Part shown: piece by piece, positions 26,542-36,335 of the stretch
Layout: the number at the start of each line of letters is the position of its first letter
How positions within the stretch are numbered: the stretch's first letter is position 1
Assembly: GCA_023458535.1 (NCBI GenBank)
Contig: JAEWYW010000039.1
Span: 50,368-114,367 of the forward strand
Length of the DNA: 64,000 nt
DNA from: Bacteroidota bacterium
GTDB lineage: Bacteria; Bacteroidota; Bacteroidia; Flavobacteriales; Weeksellaceae
Direction of reading: 5' to 3'
Made by a program: the position numbers and the translations under genes
Notes under the pieces: model-generated
Seen by the model: only the letters and a program-made list of their open reading frames with translations
Told to the model about the DNA's origin: nothing
Databases searched by the model: none

Positions 26542-26571
26542 AAAAAAAGGAGAACCATTACTGATTCTCCT
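26542..26571 (-). terminator. Terminator of the tRNA cluster
   Basis: AGGAGAA (26548-26554) pairs with TTCTCCT (26565-26571). The minus strand then runs into seven T residues, six bases past the last tRNA. Confidence 0.7.
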
Positions 26572-26576
26572 ATTGG

Positions 26577-26649
<73 letters not shown>

Positions 26650-26693
26650 ATGTATTTTTTCAAAACGCACACCGACCTTAGCGTTTATTTTAG

Positions 26694-26766
<73 letters not shown>

Positions 26767-26797
26767 ATGTATTTTTAAATCCTCATCTGGATTATTG

Positions 26798-26870
<73 letters not shown>

Positions 26871-26972
26871 ATATTGGACTGCAAATATACAATTATTTTC
26901 TGTAAAGCCAAAGTTTTTCTTTACTATAAAGTAAAAGCAATTATGGTTGCTGAAATATTTGTACCTTTGAAT

Positions 26973-27584
26973 ATGGCAAAAATTCTCAAAATATATCCCG
27001 AAAATCCACAGGAAAACCTTATTAATGAAGTGGTTAAATCTCTGAATAATGGTGGATTGATCATTTATCCTTCTGATACTATTTACGCATTAGGATGCAA
27101 TATCTATGATATAAGAGCAATGGAAAAATTGGCTCAAATCAAAAAAATTAAATTGGAAAAAGCTCATTTTTCTTTTATATGTAACGATTTAAGTCATCTT
27201 TCTAATTATACGAAGCCTATTGATACTTCAGTTTTTAGATTCTTAAAAAGCCATATCCCTGGTCCGTTTACTTTTATTTTAGAGGCCAACAAAAATTTGC
27301 CATTGGCTTACAAAGGGAATAAAACCATAGGAATTAGAGTTCCAGACCATCCTGTACCACAATTGATTGTCGAGAAATTAGGACACCCAATTGCATCTAC
27401 TTCCATTCATGATGATGACGAAATTATAGAATATTCCACAGACCCCGAACTGATTGCAGAAAAATACGATCACCATGTAGACATAGTTATCGACAGTGGT
27501 TATGGTGATAATGTAGCTTCAACAATTGTCGATTTAACATCTGGTGAACCAGAGATCATCAGACAAGGGAAAGGAGAACTATAG
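26973..27584 (+). CDS. Threonylcarbamoyl-AMP synthase family protein (Sua5/YciO/YrdC)
   Basis: 203 residues from MAKILKIYPENPQENLI. The open frame extends to 26835, but that would overlap a tRNA gene on the other strand. YrdC-fold marks include GGLIIYPSDTIYALGCNIYD, KKIKLEKAHFSFIC, SHIPGPFTFILEA and GIRVPDHPVPQLIVEKLGHP. The family makes threonylcarbamoyl-AMP for t6A at tRNA position 37; the YciO branch may do something else. The chain lacks the extra Sua5 domain. A hairpin follows the stop. Confidence 0.88.
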   Translation: MAKILKIYPENPQENLINEVVKSLNNGGLIIYPSDTIYALGCNIYDIRAMEKLAQIKKIKLEKAHFSFICNDLSHLSNYTKPIDTSVFRFLKSHIPGPFTFILEANKNLPLAYKGNKTIGIRVPDHPVPQLIVEKLGHPIASTSIHDDDEIIEYSTDPELIAEKYDHHVDIVIDSGYGDNVASTIVDLTSGEPEIIRQGKGEL

Positions 27585-27604
27585 TTCTTAATTTTAAAGT
27601 AATT

Positions 27605-27637
27605 TTTTTCGGCGGCGGCTTTGCCGCCGCCGAAAAA
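27605..27637. terminator. GC-rich palindromic hairpin A
   Basis: Perfect 15-bp stem: TTTTTCGGCGGCGGC (27605-27619), loop TTT, GCCGCCGCCGAAAAA (27623-27637). It sits between two codirectional genes, 24 bases before yaaA. First of six such GC-rich hairpins in the window; see the findings. Confidence 0.75.
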
Positions 27638-27660
27638 GCAAAACATTCAGATTTTAACTC

Positions 27661-28419
27661 ATGAAAATCATCACTTCACCAGCAAAACTGATGAATATTG
27701 AAAATTCGACCGAATTTTTAAGATCAACAATACCTCATTTTATTAAAGAAGCTGAATTTATTCAATCTTATTTAAAAGAAAAATCACCTAAATATCTTTC
27801 GGACTTGATGGAAATTTCCCAAAAGTTAGCGGACGAAAATTGGGAGAGAAATCAAAATTGGAAAGCCAAACCAAAACGTAGTGAAAGTTGTCCTGCAGCA
27901 TTTGCTTTTATGGGAGAGGTTTACAGAGGATTAGACATCAAGACACTAGACAAATCTGCCGTTGATTACTTGCAAAAAAACTACAGAATGCTTTCGGGTT
28001 TGTATGGCTTATTAAAACCCTCAGACAGAATAATGTTGTACCGACTAGAGATGGGCAGAAATTTTGAGTTTGATTCCTATAAAAATCTGTACGAATTTTG
28101 GAAAGAAAAAGTAACTGCACAGTTGAATTCTGAATTGAAAAAGAAAGATCTTATTTTGAATCTTGCAAGTGCTGAATATTTTAAAGTAATAGATAGAAAG
28201 AAAATAAACGTCCCTATTATTGATTTTGATTTTCACGAAATGAAGGAAGGCAAACTGAAAACCATTGTGGTGTACACCAAGCATGCAAGAGGTCTCTTGG
28301 TTAGATTTTGTGCCGAAAAAAAGGCACAGACGCTAGATGATGTTAAAGCTTTTAATTTGGAAGGGTATAGAATTGATGAAAAACTTTCCACTGACACCAA
28401 ATTGGTTTTTACAAGATAG
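27661..28419 (+). CDS. yaaA: Peroxide stress protein YaaA
   Basis: 252 residues, the family's usual length. It begins MKIITSPAKLMNIE, the conserved start with SPAK, and has FMGEVYRGLD, LSGLYGLLKPSD and FCAEKKAQ in order. In E. coli YaaA limits free iron during hydrogen peroxide stress and binds DNA. It is adjacent to prmC with no spacer (stop and next ATG abut), so the two are probably one transcript. Confidence 0.93.
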   Translation: MKIITSPAKLMNIENSTEFLRSTIPHFIKEAEFIQSYLKEKSPKYLSDLMEISQKLADENWERNQNWKAKPKRSESCPAAFAFMGEVYRGLDIKTLDKSAVDYLQKNYRMLSGLYGLLKPSDRIMLYRLEMGRNFEFDSYKNLYEFWKEKVTAQLNSELKKKDLILNLASAEYFKVIDRKKINVPIIDFDFHEMKEGKLKTIVVYTKHARGLLVRFCAEKKAQTLDDVKAFNLEGYRIDEKLSTDTKLVFTR

Positions 28420-29268
28420 ATGACAATTTTAGAATTTAAACAGTTATTTAAGAATGAGCTTTCCATATTATATACCAATTCTGAAAGTGCCCATTTGTAC
28501 GACATTTTTATAGAAAAAATTACAGGCTTAGATCCTTTTAACCAAAGAAGACATCCGCAACAGCAACTACAACCATCGGAGGAAAAACAGCTTCATGATG
28601 TAATTTGTGAATTGAAGACTGGTAAGCCCTACCAGCAAATTTTAGGGGAGACAGAATTTTATGGTTTACGTTTTTACGTAGATGAGAATGTTCTAATACC
28701 ACGTCCGGAGACAGAAGAGCTTTTGGAACTTGCCATTGAAAAATTAAAAAATTCGGGTTATAATTCTCCTAAAATTATTGATATTGGAACTGGCAGCGGA
28801 GTTATCCCCATCATTTTAAAAAAACATTTTCCCGATGCACACGTTACCAGCGTAGATTTTTCTGAATTCGCTTTAAAAACCGCTCAAAAAAATGCGGAAT
28901 TACATCAAGTTTCAATCCAATTCATTCATCATGATTATTTGAATTTCGAATTAGAGGAAATCTATGACGTCATCATTTCTAATCCGCCCTATATTGGCTT
29001 GGAAGAAGAAGTTGAAATTGATGATTCTGTGAAAGATTTTGAACCTAAGATCGCGCTATTTTCGCCAACTTCTGATGCGCTGATATTCTATAGAAAAATT
29101 GCCCAAGATGCTGTAAAAAACCTAAAAAAAGGCGGTTGGATCTTCCTGGAAATTAATCAGAAATTAGGAAAAGAGACATTGGGTTTATATCAAAATGATA
29201 ATTTTGAAAATGCCGAATTATTCAAAGATATTTCTGGAAACGATAGATTTACAGTTGTCAGAAAGTAG
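28420..29268 (+). CDS. prmC: Release factor glutamine N5-methyltransferase
   Basis: 282 residues. Class I methyltransferase with an N-terminal helical domain, LIPRPETEELLELAIEKL, motif I IIDIGTGSGVIPIILKK and the catalytic NPPY motif in ISNPPYIGLE. It methylates the Gln of the GGQ motif in RF1 and RF2. It directly follows yaaA, and two GC-rich hairpins separate it from the convergent ecotin gene. Confidence 0.95.
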   Translation: MTILEFKQLFKNELSILYTNSESAHLYDIFIEKITGLDPFNQRRHPQQQLQPSEEKQLHDVICELKTGKPYQQILGETEFYGLRFYVDENVLIPRPETEELLELAIEKLKNSGYNSPKIIDIGTGSGVIPIILKKHFPDAHVTSVDFSEFALKTAQKNAELHQVSIQFIHHDYLNFELEEIYDVIISNPPYIGLEEEVEIDDSVKDFEPKIALFSPTSDALIFYRKIAQDAVKNLKKGGWIFLEINQKLGKETLGLYQNDNFENAELFKDISGNDRFTVVRK

Positions 29269-29301
29269 TTTTTTCGGCGCGGCTTCGCCGCGCCGAAAAA
29301 A
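29269..29301. terminator. GC-rich palindromic hairpin B
   Basis: Perfect 15-bp stem: TTTTTTCGGCGCGGC (29269-29283), loop TTC, GCCGCGCCGAAAAAA (29287-29301). It begins at the base after the prmC stop and can terminate both converging genes. Confidence 0.75.
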
Positions 29302-29306
29302 AAATT

Positions 29307-29351
29307 CTCAAAATGGGTTGCGGCGACTCCACCGCCGCAATCCATTTTGAG
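29307..29351. terminator. GC-rich palindromic hairpin C
   Basis: 19-bp arms with one mismatch: CTCAAAATGGGTTGCGGCG (29307-29325) and CGCCGCAATCCATTTTGAG (29333-29351), loop ACTCCAC. Together with hairpin B it fills the convergent gap before the ecotin stop. Confidence 0.65.
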
Positions 29352-29374
29352 GATAAAATAAATCAATTTCCAAT

Positions 29375-29875
29375 TTATTTTTTCTGCTTCACCTGATAAG
29401 CTCTGTATTTTTCAGGTTCTGCTTTGTAAATTTTATACTGTACATCAAAACCTTCTGGCGCATAAATAACGATTGGCATTCTACCGTTATAGTCCATTAA
29501 AGTAGGTTTTGCGGTCACAAATTTAGTAGTTGTACCAGTATCACCACAACCCATCATGGTGCTCCCCACGTTACCGTCAGATTTAAAAGTATAGTAGGTA
29601 TAACCAAAACCTTTCAGTTCATTTTCTTTTAAATCGCCGTTTAAAAAGTAACGGTTACATTTATCGGTCTGTGTATTTTTACCAACTAAAATTTCGATTT
29701 TTTTATTAGCATCATCTTCCATTGAACTGTGTGGAACCTCAACAACATATTGAACCATTCCTTTCTCTGCTTTCGGGAAAATGCTTAGATCAATTTTATC
29801 TAATGAATACTGAGCCGAAAGACTGGAACCTAACAATCCAAAAGCAACCAATGCTAATGTTTTAAAATTTTTCAT
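29375..29875 (-). CDS. eco: Ecotin-type serine protease inhibitor
   Basis: 166 residues with signal peptide MKNFKTLALVAFGLLGSSLS then AQ. The mature part follows E. coli ecotin closely: VVEVPHSSMEDDANKKIEIL, the reactive loop STMMGC at about 105-110 (P1 Met in the equivalent place), then KFVTAKPTL and PIVIYAPEGFDVQYKIYKAE. Cys73 and Cys110 would form the loop disulfide. It acts in the periplasm against trypsin-like and elastase-like proteases of hosts or grazers; target here is inferred. Confidence 0.93.
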   Translation of the reverse strand: MKNFKTLALVAFGLLGSSLSAQYSLDKIDLSIFPKAEKGMVQYVVEVPHSSMEDDANKKIEILVGKNTQTDKCNRYFLNGDLKENELKGFGYTYYTFKSDGNVGSTMMGCGDTGTTTKFVTAKPTLMDYNGRMPIVIYAPEGFDVQYKIYKAEPEKYRAYQVKQKK

Positions 29876-29946
29876 TTTCTTTTATTTTCGCATATATACG
29901 CAAGATAGATGCCAAAGGTTGATTTAAAAAAATGAGTTTGAAAAGC

Positions 29947-30603
29947 TTATTGAATTCTTTTACGAACAAAAATTTCAAACGCCAAATAAAGAAGTGGTAA
30001 AGACATTATTGTCAAGTAAAGAGCATGATGCATTGAGTCTTGAGGACGAACTGCAACGGCATAAATTAATCCTACAAAAGCACCTCCCAAATGCGCAGCA
30101 TGACCAAGATTGTCCCATTGTTTCGGGTTTAACATCATATAAACAGAGTAACCAAAATAGAGCAACCCAAAGATGAATCCTGGAATCGGAATAGGAATAA
30201 AAAAGAAATAAATACCAATCTGCGGATAAACTGCAATAGCGCAAAACAATATACCAGATACACCGCCACTCGCTCCAATTGCAGAATACCAAGGCTGTTT
30301 TTTATAAATAAATAATGAAAAATAGTTACCTACTAAAATAGCACCTATGTAAACAATTAGAAAACCCCAAAAACCAAAACTCTGAATAACAATAGGCCCA
30401 AAGAAATACAGAGTGAGCATATTAAAAATAAGATGCATCCAATCTGCATGCAGAAAACCAGCAGAAAGAAGACGTATATATTCTTTTTTATTCTGTATAG
30501 CACCCACATTAAACTTGTACTTTTCGAAAAATGCACGATCATTAAATCCTTTCACACTGAAAAGAACGGTTACTGCAATTATTGCAATTAAAACTGGTGT
30601 CAT
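29947..30603 (-). CDS. Rhomboid intramembrane serine protease
   Basis: 218 residues, six membrane segments. The catalytic Ser112 lies in IGASGGVSG (GxSG) and the His in NLGHAAHLGGAFVG (His171). LHADWMHLIFNMLTLYFFG is the usual L1-helix 2 sequence with the conserved His and Asn. It cuts single-span membrane proteins within the bilayer. It follows the topoisomerase gene after 81 bases and may be co-transcribed. Confidence 0.93.
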   Translation of the reverse strand: MTPVLIAIIAVTVLFSVKGFNDRAFFEKYKFNVGAIQNKKEYIRLLSAGFLHADWMHLIFNMLTLYFFGPIVIQSFGFWGFLIVYIGAILVGNYFSLFIYKKQPWYSAIGASGGVSGILFCAIAVYPQIGIYFFFIPIPIPGFIFGLLYFGYSVYMMLNPKQWDNLGHAAHLGGAFVGLIYAVAVRPQDSMHHALYLTIMSLPLLYLAFEIFVRKRIQ

Positions 30604-30684
30604 AATTTTATTTTATTTTCTTTATTGGAAGTTCAATAAGGAATACTTCTTCTCTTATTCCATTATATTGTTGTTTTCCCTTTT

Positions 30685-33273
30685 TCATTCGGGTGTATTT
30701 TCTTCTTCAAATAAATTTCCTATAGTTCCCTCGTCAAATTCATCATTTGTAAGCGGTAGTAAAATTTCTTCTTCTTCAATCTCGTCCTCGGTTAGCTCTG
30801 GAATATCGATATTAATGCTTTTGACTTTAAATTTCGTGAACTGATTCCCTATCGCTTTAATGCCTTTCACAGCAATAAATTCATCAATATTAATTAATTC
30901 AGGGTCTCGCTCTTTGCCTTTATCTTTTGCAAAAATAATTTCTGCAGTCGCATTATCGGCTACAATTACATTCTCAATAAATGATTTGTGATGCTCTGAT
31001 GGCATGAATGTTTGAACATTGGTATTATTTTCTAGCAAAAATCTCTTGATGAAGTAAATTTCTTTTTCGCCATCAAAATAGATACAGGTAATTGCCTGCT
31101 CCGGTTTCCATTTTTCAAGGAATAAATATTCATCATCAAAACGGTTTCCTAGGTCAAATCCAACTAATTTGGCTTCTCCCTGAGCATTGATGGTTAAGAT
31201 TTTGTCATCGCCTTTAAAATTCCCTAAAAAACTTCCCCTTCCATCGGCATTGAGACGGCGAACAGTATCGTCAAACCAAATTTTTCTCGGTGCCAAAGTG
31301 GAAATACCTTCCTCCTTTAAATCTACTTTTTTAACAGCATATTTCGTTACCAAATTTCCTTTAGAATCTCGACCTTTAATGGCAAGTTCAGAAAAATCAA
31401 TGTCCATTTTGTTTTTTCTGATTCTTGGATTGGGTTTTAAAAGAATGCTCACCGTTTCTGCTTCGCCATTCGGATTGGCTGAGAAATACAGCACTTCGGA
31501 ACCTTTTATACTCGACGCTAACGGATAATCTGTATTTCTGGTAACGCCAGTTACAGAAAAGCGCTTCATGTAATAAGGTCCTTCTTTGCCTTCACGATAT
31601 ATCATGTTATAAACCGTTCGTTTATCATTTTTCTTCCAAACAGCAACATGCAGGATATCCTTCCCTATAAAGGTTTTGGCTTCCACTTTTACCACTTTCA
31701 TATTGCCATCTTTTCGGAAAGTGATGATGTCGTCTATATCTGAGCAATCAAACAAATACTGATCTTTCCTTAAAGAAGTTCCAATGAAACCTTCCTCGAA
31801 ATTGGCATAAAATTTCTCGTTGGCAACGGCAACTTTTGTTGCATCTATGGTATCAAAAATTCGAAGTTCGGTTTTGCGGGTTCTCTCTTTACCGTATTTT
31901 TTTTGAATGTTTAAGTAATATTCAATGGCATACGGAATAAGATGCTCCAGGTGATGCTTTACCTGCTCTATCTTACCTTCTAATGAAGCTATATTTTCTT
32001 TAAACTTATCTAAATCAAATCTTGAAATTCTTTTGATTCGAATTTCTGTAAGCTTCAAAATATCTTCCTGAGTAACGGCTCGCAAAAGATGTTTGGTATG
32101 CGGTTTTAGACCATCATCAATGGTTTGAATAACTTCTTCCCATGTTTCTACCTCCTCGATATCGTGGTAAATTCTATTTTCAATAAAAATTCTTTCCAAA
32201 GAAGCAAAATGCCAACTTTCCTGCAGTTCGTGAAGTTCAATTTCCAATTCTCTTTTAAGCAATGATACCGTGTGGTTGGTATTCATTTTTAAAATTTCGG
32301 AAACATTCAAAAACATAGGTTTATCACCAACAATTACACACGCATTGGGTGAAATGGTTACCTGACAATCGGTAAATGCATACAAAGCATCAATGGTTTT
32401 GTCTGGCGATACATCATTGGCGATGTGAATGATAATTTCAACCTTGTCGGAAGTATTATCTTCTATTTTTTTGATTTTGATTTTCCCTTTTTCATTGGCT
32501 TTTAAAATGGAATCAATTAAATCGCCAGTAGTCTTAGAAAAAGGAAGTTCGGAAATGGTGAGAATATTTTTTTCGGTATGTGCAATTTTAGCTCTTGCTC
32601 TCACTTTTCCACCTCTATGTCCGTCGTTGTATTCTGAAACATCCAAATAGCCTCCAGTGAGAAAATCTGGATAGAGTTCAAATTTTTTCCCTTTTAGATA
32701 AGCTACAGATGCATTGATGAGCTCGTTAAAATTATGAGGAAGAATTTTTGTGGACAGTCCGACACCAATACCTTCCACTCCTTGTGCCAAAAGCAAAGGA
32801 AATTTTACAGGAAGATCAATAGGCTCGTTGTTTCTTCCGTCGTAAGATTTTGCCCATTCTGTAGTTTTAGGATTGAAAACCACCTCTAACGCAAATGGTG
32901 TTAAACGCGCTTCAATATATCTTGCAGCTGCTGCAGAATCGCCAGTATAAATATTCCCCCAGTTTCCCTGAGTATCAATAAGAAGTTCTTTTTGACCAAT
33001 ACCTACCATAGCGTCCGTAATGGATGCATCACCGTGTGGATGGTATTTCATAGTATTACCTACAATGTTGGCCACTTTGTTGTATCTGCCATCTTCCAGC
33101 TCCCGCATGGAGTGCATGATTCGTCTCTGCACAGGCTTAAAACCATCATAAACAGATGGTATTGCCCTATCTAAAATTACATACGAGGCATAATCTAAAA
33201 ACCAGTCTTTGTAGAGTCCGGAAACTTTTCTTAGGCTTTCTCCTCCTTCGTTAGAATGTTCGTCTGTTATCAT
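30685..33273 (-). CDS. parC: DNA topoisomerase IV subunit A
   Basis: 862 residues. The breakage-reunion domain has DGFKPVQRRIMHSMRE, YHPHGDASITDAMV and the catalytic Tyr119 in AAARYIEARLTP; the C-terminal beta-pinwheel has weaker repeats and an acidic tail rich in Glu. Paired with ParE, it decatenates chromosomes. The ATG overlaps the stop of the small membrane gene (TAATG), and parE lies one gene upstream, so the three form one operon. Confidence 0.95.
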   Translation of the reverse strand: MITDEHSNEGGESLRKVSGLYKDWFLDYASYVILDRAIPSVYDGFKPVQRRIMHSMRELEDGRYNKVANIVGNTMKYHPHGDASITDAMVGIGQKELLIDTQGNWGNIYTGDSAAAARYIEARLTPFALEVVFNPKTTEWAKSYDGRNNEPIDLPVKFPLLLAQGVEGIGVGLSTKILPHNFNELINASVAYLKGKKFELYPDFLTGGYLDVSEYNDGHRGGKVRARAKIAHTEKNILTISELPFSKTTGDLIDSILKANEKGKIKIKKIEDNTSDKVEIIIHIANDVSPDKTIDALYAFTDCQVTISPNACVIVGDKPMFLNVSEILKMNTNHTVSLLKRELEIELHELQESWHFASLERIFIENRIYHDIEEVETWEEVIQTIDDGLKPHTKHLLRAVTQEDILKLTEIRIKRISRFDLDKFKENIASLEGKIEQVKHHLEHLIPYAIEYYLNIQKKYGKERTRKTELRIFDTIDATKVAVANEKFYANFEEGFIGTSLRKDQYLFDCSDIDDIITFRKDGNMKVVKVEAKTFIGKDILHVAVWKKNDKRTVYNMIYREGKEGPYYMKRFSVTGVTRNTDYPLASSIKGSEVLYFSANPNGEAETVSILLKPNPRIRKNKMDIDFSELAIKGRDSKGNLVTKYAVKKVDLKEEGISTLAPRKIWFDDTVRRLNADGRGSFLGNFKGDDKILTINAQGEAKLVGFDLGNRFDDEYLFLEKWKPEQAITCIYFDGEKEIYFIKRFLLENNTNVQTFMPSEHHKSFIENVIVADNATAEIIFAKDKGKERDPELINIDEFIAVKGIKAIGNQFTKFKVKSINIDIPELTEDEIEEEEILLPLTNDEFDEGTIGNLFEEENTPE

Positions 33274-33755
33274 TATTTACTAGTATTTCTCTCTTCGTTG
33301 TTTTTTAAAACTTTACTCAGAGAAAACTTTAAATCGTTGATTTCTTTTTTTGTGAGATAAGATACCTCATATTTTAATGTTGCCGTAGCACTTTTTTTAC
33401 TTGTAATGGTTACGTACAATCTTTTTACAAAGAAAATGGAAACTACATTATAAGATTTCAATTTGTATTTCGGGAACTCATCACTTATCGCCCGATCCAA
33501 TATCGGAATGATATTTCTATTCTTAAAATTAAGAGCTTCACCATCGCTGTCGTACTCAAAAATTTGCCTTCCGTTAAGATAAAAAAGTACCAAAAGCAGG
33601 AGAGGAAAAATGATGATGAGAATTGCCGCTGAGCCCAATAATCCCACCTTGTATTTTTCAACTAAATAAGCTGCAATACCAGTTAGAAAAAAAAGTATGA
33701 GCACAGTATGAATAAAGTTGTAGAGAGGAGCCTTTCTTCTGTTACTAAGTCTCAT
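33273..33755 (-). CDS. Membrane protein of unknown function between parE and parC
   Basis: 160 residues with two membrane helices near the N-terminus (IHTVLILFFLTGIAAYLVE and LLGSAAILIIIFPLLLLVL) and a soluble C-terminal part with strands. No family recognised. It lies between the topoisomerase IV genes: 36 bases after parE and overlapping the parC start by one base. Its conservation with parC/parE elsewhere would be worth seeing. Confidence 0.75.
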   Translation of the reverse strand: MRLSNRRKAPLYNFIHTVLILFFLTGIAAYLVEKYKVGLLGSAAILIIIFPLLLLVLFYLNGRQIFEYDSDGEALNFKNRNIIPILDRAISDEFPKYKLKSYNVVSIFFVKRLYVTITSKKSATATLKYEVSYLTKKEINDLKFSLSKVLKNNEERNTSK

Positions 33756-33791
33756 TTGTTTGTTTTTTGGTTATAGTTTATAGTTTTTTAT

Positions 33792-35675
33792 TTAATGTTC
33801 AGCATCGGATAAAATTTCTTTTTTGTCAATATCAGGGTCTTCCACTACCAAATTATCAAGAATAAACAACTGCCTGTCTGGTGTGTTTTTACCCATATAA
33901 AATTCTAATATTTGTTCTGTTGTTTGATCTTTTCCCATCACAACAGGCTCTAAGCGGATATCCTTTCCGATAAAATGTTTGAACTCATCTGGTGAAATTT
34001 CTCCTAAACCCTTGAACCTTGTTATTTCTGGATTTTTACCCAACTCATTTAAAGCTCTAATTCTCTCCTCCTCATTGTAGCAATATCTTGTTTCCTTTTT
34101 ATTCCTTACTCTAAACAGTGGCGTTTGTAGTATGAAAAGGTGCCCATTTTTAATAAGATCTGGGAAAAATTGAAGGAAAAATGTAATCATCAGCAACCGA
34201 ATGTGCATCCCATCCACATCGGCATCAGTAGCGATAATTACCTGATTGTAACGCAAATCCTCTAAACTTTCTTCAATATTCAAAGCAGCCTGAAGGAGAT
34301 TAAACTCTTCATTTTCATAGACCACTTTCTTTGTTAAGCCATAACAGTTTAGCGGCTTACCTTTGAGTGAAAACACAGCTTGAGTTTCAACATCTCTTGA
34401 TTTGGTGATGGAACCCGAAGCAGAATCACCCTCGGTAATAAATATTTGTGTTTCCGATTTTCGCTCAGCTTTCTGGTCGTTGTAATGTTGCCGACAATCC
34501 CGCAGTTTTTTATTGTGAAGAGAAACCTTTTTGGCTCTTTCTCTTGCTAATTTTTGAATTCCTGAAAGTTCTTTTCTTTCCCTTTCAGAAATAAGAATTT
34601 TCCTTTGTATAGCATCTGCAACCTCTGGATTTTTGTGCAGGAAATTATCGAGTTTACTTTTCAGAAAGTCGATAATAAAAGTACGAACTGTAGGACCATT
34701 AGGGCCAATATCATTAGAACCTAATTTGGTTTTGGTTTGAGACTCAAAAACAGGTTCTTCTACATTAATTGAAATTGCAGCAATGATGGATTTTCTGATA
34801 TCAGATGCATCAAAATTTTTATTGAAAAACTCACGAATTGTTTTTACATAAGCTTCTCTAAAAGCATTGAGGTGCGTCCCACCTTGTGTGGTATTTTGTC
34901 CGTTAACGAAAGAAAAATAGGTTTCAGTTTGTGAACGGTCGGAATGTGTAATTGCCACTTCAATATCATTATCCTGCAAATGAATAATTGGATACAGAAT
35001 ATCACCTTCCAACTCCTCTTCCAATAGATCTTTCAAACCATTTTCAGAGTAAAATGTTTCACCATTGAAAATAATTTTCAAACCTGGATTCAAATAGGCA
35101 TAATTGCGCAGCATTCTTTCGATATACTCTTTTCGGAATTTAAAATTCAAGAAAATATCTGCATCAGGAACAAAAGAAATCTCAGTTCCATTTCTATCTG
35201 AAGTATCCTTTTCTTCATGGTTTTCGGTAATCATTCCACGAGAAAATTCAGCAACTTTCATTTTACCGTCACGAAAAGAACGAACTTTAAAATAGCCAGA
35301 AAGCGCATTTACTGCTTTGGTACCAACACCATTTAAACCCACTGATTTTTTAAATGCCTTGGAATCGTATTTCCCTCCTGTATTCATTTTAGAGACAGCA
35401 TCTACAACTTTTCCCAATGGAATCCCTCGACCGAAATCGCGAATCGACACTTTGCCATCATCAACCTTGATCTCTATTCGCTTGCCAGATTTCATACGGA
35501 ATTCATCGATAGAATTATCAATAATTTCCTTAAGCAAAATATAAATACCATCGTCCGCAGAAGAACCATCGCCCAATTTCCCAATGTACATACCAGGTCT
35601 TAAACGGATATGCTCTTGCCAATCGAGTGTGCGGATATTATCTTCGGAATAGTTAACTGTGTTGTTTTCGCTCAT
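33792..35675 (-). CDS. parE: DNA topoisomerase IV subunit B
   Basis: 627 residues. GHKL ATPase: KEIIDNSIDEF, IRDFGRGIPLG, VGLNGVGTKAVNAL. Transducer domain with QTKTKLGSND. Toprim domain: IFITEGDSASGSITKSRD (catalytic Glu), VIIATDADVDGMHIR (DxD) and the C-terminal TRFKGLGEISPDEF. It supplies ATP-driven strand passage with ParC. Confidence 0.95.
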   Translation of the reverse strand: MSENNTVNYSEDNIRTLDWQEHIRLRPGMYIGKLGDGSSADDGIYILLKEIIDNSIDEFRMKSGKRIEIKVDDGKVSIRDFGRGIPLGKVVDAVSKMNTGGKYDSKAFKKSVGLNGVGTKAVNALSGYFKVRSFRDGKMKVAEFSRGMITENHEEKDTSDRNGTEISFVPDADIFLNFKFRKEYIERMLRNYAYLNPGLKIIFNGETFYSENGLKDLLEEELEGDILYPIIHLQDNDIEVAITHSDRSQTETYFSFVNGQNTTQGGTHLNAFREAYVKTIREFFNKNFDASDIRKSIIAAISINVEEPVFESQTKTKLGSNDIGPNGPTVRTFIIDFLKSKLDNFLHKNPEVADAIQRKILISERERKELSGIQKLARERAKKVSLHNKKLRDCRQHYNDQKAERKSETQIFITEGDSASGSITKSRDVETQAVFSLKGKPLNCYGLTKKVVYENEEFNLLQAALNIEESLEDLRYNQVIIATDADVDGMHIRLLMITFFLQFFPDLIKNGHLFILQTPLFRVRNKKETRYCYNEEERIRALNELGKNPEITRFKGLGEISPDEFKHFIGKDIRLEPVVMGKDQTTEQILEFYMGKNTPDRQLFILDNLVVEDPDIDKKEILSDAEH

Positions 35676-35779
35676 AAATCTTGCTTCCCTTGTTTCAAAA
35701 TTCGGAATCTTACAAAAATAACGAAAATGTATTTCTTTTGAAAATTGAAGTATGCTTTTTTTTGCTGATATAAAACACT

Positions 35780-36253
35780 TTAATACCTCAAATTGAGTTT
35801 TTTCAACACAAAGTGTAACAGCCAGATAGGACCAATCAGTAAAAATTGGATATCCTTTATAAAACTTGGTTTTTTACCTTCTATTTTATGTCCTAAAAAC
35901 TGTAAAATCCAAGTGATGATAAAAATAGATAGATAAAGTATCCATGAGTGATTTTCCAGACGAATATTGATGGTATAAACCAAATATTCCATTACAACCA
36001 TTACAAAGAGCATAACAAATGCTATTCTCCAAGATAACCTCAGATAAAAGATGGTAATTAAAATAACAACTATTAAGGAAATGATGCTCATGCAACCAAA
36101 ATACTGCAAACAAAAATGGGGTGCAGGAATTATGGATATGAAACCTAAAATACTCCAAAAAATCAATGGTACACAAATCCAATGAATGAATTTGTTGGTA
36201 GCATTTTGGTGACTTTCGGCATACTCGGCAAAAAGCTGATCAATCTTCCTCAT
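35780..36253 (-). CDS. Mpo1-like (DUF962) membrane protein
   Basis: 157 residues. NKFIHWICVPLIFWSILGF and QFLGHKIEGKKPSF carry the conserved histidines, with four membrane helices between. This family includes yeast Mpo1, an iron(II) dioxygenase acting on 2-hydroxy fatty acids in the ER. The bacterial role is not known to me, and lipid alpha-oxidation is a possibility. It is divergent to the methyltransferase gene. Confidence 0.82.
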   Translation of the reverse strand: MRKIDQLFAEYAESHQNATNKFIHWICVPLIFWSILGFISIIPAPHFCLQYFGCMSIISLIVVILITIFYLRLSWRIAFVMLFVMVVMEYLVYTINIRLENHSWILYLSIFIITWILQFLGHKIEGKKPSFIKDIQFLLIGPIWLLHFVLKKLNLRY

Positions 36254-36335
36254 AATTTTACTAATAATACCAATCTAATGTAGTGATTTTTTCACTTCCC
36301 AATTCAAAATACTAATTTTGAGGAAAATTTTGACG